From CAZIZT01 sp964544085 (lineage in GTDB: Bacteria; Campylobacterota_A; Desulfurellia; Desulfurellales; Hippeaceae), in contig CAZIZT010000015.1 of the NCBI GenBank assembly GCA_964544085.1, positions 1-9,587 on the forward strand: a stretch of 9,587 nucleotides of DNA, read 5' to 3'. The position numbers were made by a program, and so were the translations under genes. Every line of letters starts with the position of its first letter. Position 1 is the first letter of the stretch. The notes under the pieces were generated by a model. The model did not search any database and had not been told where the DNA came from. It saw only the letters and a program-made list of their open reading frames with translations. This document shows positions 7,467 through 9,587 of the stretch, piece by piece.

Positions 7467-8474
7467 GTGAATATGAAAAAGAACGTCTTAAGCGGCATGA
7501 GACCCACAGGCAATCTACATCTTGGTAATCTTTACGGAGCGCTACTCAACTGGATCAAACTACAGGACGAACCATACAACAGATTTTACTTTGTAGCCGA
7601 CTGGCACGCCCTGACAACCGGGTTTAAGGAGTCCAAGGAGATACCGGACAATACCATAGAAATGGTTGCGGACTGGCTTGCTTTTGGACTGGATCCCGAA
7701 AAGAGTGTGATCTTTGTTCAATCACTTGTAAAGGAGCATGCCGAGCTCTTTTTATTGCTCTCGATGGTTACTCCAGTTGGGTGGTTGGAGCGCGTGCCGT
7801 CTTACAAGGATCAGATAGCTCAGCTGGGCAAGGACAAGACGTCCAATTATGGTTTTCTTGGTTATCCTGTGCTTATGGCTGCTGATATAATTATCTATAA
7901 AGCACACTACGTGCCTGTTGGCATAGATCAGGTTGCCCATCTGGAGTTCACGCGAGAACTCGTGAGACACTTCAACCACAGTGTTGATAGGGAGGTCTTC
8001 ATTGAACCGCAGCCTTTACTAACTGAAGCCCCCAAGATCCTGGGGTTGGATGGCCGCAAGATGAGTAAGTCCTATAACAACGCCATTTATCTGTCGGATT
8101 CGAGCGAAGAGACCCAGAAGAAACTCAAGATCATGTTTACGGATCCACGCAGGAAGAGGCGTACCGATCCGGGTGTTGCAGAAGAGTGCGGTGTGTTTAT
8201 GCTGCATAAGATTTTCTCACCAAAGGATGTGCAGGATGAGATTAAAAAGGCTTGCTCTGAAGCCAGAATTGGTTGTGTAGAGTGCAAGAGGATGCTTGCA
8301 AAAAATATGAATGAGGCGCTTGAACCGGTGAGACAAAAAAGAAGAGAGCTACTCGATAGGCGTGATAGAATCAGGGAAATCCTTGTTGAGGGAAGCAAAA
8401 AGGCCAGTAGATTTGCTCACGAAACGATGGAAGAGGTGAGGGATGCTGTCTTTTCCACTGAAAGACTTGCGTAA
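7467..8474 (+). CDS. trpS: Tryptophan--tRNA ligase (tryptophanyl-tRNA synthetase)
   Basis: Cytoplasmic class I aminoacyl-tRNA synthetase that charges tRNA-Trp with tryptophan using ATP. The product has 335 residues, the normal bacterial length. The HIGH signature is HLGN (residues 18-21) after SGMRPTGNL. The KMSKS loop is intact (residues 198-202, after GLDGR). YPVLMAAD (residues 133-140) carries the Asp that in known bacterial enzymes recognises the indole nitrogen. GIDQVAHLE (residues 152-160) is the conserved substrate-pocket motif. The segment TDPRRKRRTDPG (225-236) and the Cys cluster C263, C270 and C273 (IGCVECK) are typical of one common bacterial TrpRS subgroup. The start is GTG at 7467 or, with a more usual ribosome-binding distance, ATG at 7473, which shortens the protein by two residues. 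It sits tightly behind the M50 gene and overlaps the next gene by 32 bp. No T-box or trp leader precedes it. Confidence 0.97.
   Translation: MNMKKNVLSGMRPTGNLHLGNLYGALLNWIKLQDEPYNRFYFVADWHALTTGFKESKEIPDNTIEMVADWLAFGLDPEKSVIFVQSLVKEHAELFLLLSMVTPVGWLERVPSYKDQIAQLGKDKTSNYGFLGYPVLMAADIIIYKAHYVPVGIDQVAHLEFTRELVRHFNHSVDREVFIEPQPLLTEAPKILGLDGRKMSKSYNNAIYLSDSSEETQKKLKIMFTDPRRKRRTDPGVAEECGVFMLHKIFSPKDVQDEIKKACSEARIGCVECKRMLAKNMNEALEPVRQKRRELLDRRDRIREILVEGSKKASRFAHETMEEVRDAVFSTERLA
8433..8439 (+). promoter_or_regulatory. Strong ribosome-binding site inside trpS for the GGDEF-like gene
   Basis: GAGGTGA is a seven-base perfect match to the complement of the usual 16S rRNA 3' tail, correctly spaced before ATG at 8443. 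It lies within the trpS coding sequence and supports the overlapping ATG over the later in-frame TTG at 8467, which has no comparable site. Confidence 0.65.
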
Positions 8475-8961
8475 AAACAGAAGCGATTGCTTCGAAAGCC
8501 CGTATTCTGGATTACATAATGCCGTTGGTCTTTATTACCTTGTTGAGAATTTTCTTAAGCAGCACGAAAGGTACGAAGAAAACTGGGCAATTCTCGTTTT
8601 CAGCACCGATAGAGATTTTGTTAGTTCCAGTTGTGCAATCGGTCAGGATGAGATAGATGCCGCCGTTGCTTCAACACTTGTGAGGATATGTCGCCGCAGC
8701 GATGTCCTTTCATACTGCGATAGTGGACTATTCTGTATTTTGACACGTGTTTTTGAAGGGGACGACATGGTTATGTTCGCCCGTAAGATATTGAGATACC
8801 TCGAAGAAATGGAGTATAACGATTGCAAGCTCACCGTGGCAGCCAAGTTTGGCATCACCTTCTCCAAATTCAGCGACACGGCAGAAACATTTATGGAGCG
8901 TGCTTTCGAAGCTCTGAAGAAAGCCACAGAGACAAAAGAAGAGATAGTGATAAAAATTTAA
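8443..8961 (+). CDS. Stand-alone degenerate GGDEF-like domain protein, probably catalytically inactive
   Basis: Soluble protein of 172 residues with the layout of a diguanylate cyclase (GGDEF) domain and almost nothing else. WAILVFSTDRDF (residues 48-59) aligns with the first strand and metal-binding Asp region. RRSDVLSYCDSGLFCIL (84-100) aligns with the family's R-x-SD-x(3)-R-x-GGDEF-x-IL segment. KLTVAAKFGITF (129-140) aligns with the VTVSIG strand. TFMERAFEALKKA (149-161) aligns with the terminal RADxALYxAK helix. The signature itself reads DSGLF instead of GGDEF, so c-di-GMP synthesis is not expected. Residues 1-45 are a short helical lead-in without a recognisable sensor, and no membrane segment is present. 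The start overlaps trpS by 32 bp behind a strong ribosome-binding site, implying translational coupling. It may act as a binding or regulatory domain; the function is unknown. The GGDEF relationship is from motif alignment by eye. Confidence 0.7.
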   Translation: MLSFPLKDLRKNRSDCFESPYSGLHNAVGLYYLVENFLKQHERYEENWAILVFSTDRDFVSSSCAIGQDEIDAAVASTLVRICRRSDVLSYCDSGLFCILTRVFEGDDMVMFARKILRYLEEMEYNDCKLTVAAKFGITFSKFSDTAETFMERAFEALKKATETKEEIVIKI

Positions 8962-9587
8962 TCCTTCCTGAGAAAGACCTTGTCTACGTAGTTTGTATCG
9001 TAACTGTTGTTGATAAACTCATCCGAATTCAAGATACGTTTAAAGAAAGGTATGCTGGTTTTTACGCCTTCTATGATGAACTCATCAAGGCATCTAAGCA
9101 TCCTTAAGCGTGCCTCTTCTCTGGTTTCACCTCGTACAATAAGTTTTGCAATCATGGAATCGTAGGTAGGACTAACAACCATGCCGCTGTATATCGCTGT
9201 GTCTACCCTGACCCCTGGTCCACCTGGCAGGTAGAGCTTCGTTATTCGACCTGGGGATGGATAGAAACGTTCAGGATCCTCAGCATTAATACGGCACTCT
9301 ATTGCATGAAACTTACGTTTAATCTGTTCCTGTTGCCACGGTAGTTGCTCCCCTGCTGCTACGGCTATCTGTGCCTTGATCAGATCCACACCGTATGCCA
9401 TCTCGCTTACAGGATGTTCCACCTGGATCCTTGTGTTTATTTCTATAAAGTAGAAGTTTTCACCATCGAATAGAAACTCCAGCGTTCCAGCATTTTTATA
9501 ACCAAGTGCCCTTGCGGCAACAACGGCCGTTTCATGGAGCTTTTTTCTCTTTTCCTCATCGAGCACAGGGGATGGTGACTCCTCCAG
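8958..9587 (-). CDS. accC: Biotin carboxylase, C-terminal half (acetyl-CoA or pyruvate carboxylase subunit A; 5' partial)
   Basis: Biotin-dependent carboxylase subunit that uses ATP and bicarbonate to carboxylate the biotin of its carrier protein. In acetyl-CoA carboxylase this is the first step of fatty acid synthesis. The frame runs off the right edge; 209 residues are visible, equivalent to roughly residue 240 to the end of E. coli AccC. TLEFLF and EINTRIQVEHPVSE (9405-9443) carry the conserved metal- and bicarbonate-site residues Glu, Asn, Arg, Gln, Val and Glu. HAIECRINAEDP, PSPGRI and PGGPGVRVD follow, the last with the conserved catalytic Arg. SPTYDSMIAKLI and GVKTSIPF are also characteristic. 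The C-terminus ends soon after YVDKVFL, about where AccC ends. Related subunits of two-part pyruvate carboxylases look nearly the same, so the substrate partner cannot be fixed from this half. An internal GTG at 9564 is not the start, because conserved residues (LEESPSP) continue upstream. Confidence 0.92.
   Translation of the reverse strand: MEESPSPVLDEEKRKKLHETAVVAARALGYKNAGTLEFLFDGENFYFIEINTRIQVEHPVSEMAYGVDLIKAQIAVAAGEQLPWQQEQIKRKFHAIECRINAEDPERFYPSPGRITKLYLPGGPGVRVDTAIYSGMVVSPTYDSMIAKLIVRGETREEARLRMLRCLDEFIIEGVKTSIPFFKRILNSDEFINNSYDTNYVDKVFLRKD

Noticed and set aside
8823..9107. Plus-strand open frame of 94 codons crossing the convergent stop region
   Set aside because: It overlaps the GGDEF-like gene in another frame and the biotin carboxylase gene antisense. 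The product has no recognisable motif and no good ribosome-binding site.

Overview
The window is bacterial. It has a compact bacterial-type trpS, a biotin carboxylase gene of the AccC type, Shine-Dalgarno sites complementary to the usual 16S rRNA tail, and an intrinsic-terminator-like hairpin. Base composition is moderate, with frequent ATA (Ile) and AGG/AGA (Arg) codons. The genus cannot be read from the sequence. Pairing a small membrane M50 protease gene with trpS is a layout I associate with delta-proteobacteria-like and deep-branching Gram-negative lineages; this is a weak inference from memory.

Left two thirds (1-6692, + strand): the 3' part of one very large gene. The frame is open to the left edge, so its true start and any signal peptide lie outside. 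At least 2,229 residues are visible. In order they are: an unrecognised N-terminal part with amphipathic helices and long alternating beta segments, one of them very glycine-rich; an Ig-like domain with a likely disulfide; about seven fibronectin-III/cadherin-like beta-sandwich modules; and a LamG-PKD-LamG tail. This is the architecture of an exported, surface-attached or secreted binding protein. The gene ends in a strong hairpin that contains its own stop codon.

Middle (6693-8961, + strand): a 139 bp gap with a tentative promoter and a short inverted repeat. It is followed by a tight three-gene cluster: a site-2-protease-like M50 membrane protease, tryptophanyl-tRNA synthetase, and a stand-alone degenerate GGDEF domain that overlaps trpS by 32 bp. 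Spacing and overlaps suggest one transcript and translational coupling.

Right edge (8958-9587, - strand): the C-terminal half of a biotin carboxylase, convergent with the cluster. The two opposing genes share the tetranucleotide TTAA as stop codons.

No tRNA or rRNA gene, CRISPR array, insertion sequence or phage gene was seen. The least explained items are the N-terminal half of the giant protein and the GGDEF-like protein that has lost its catalytic motif.
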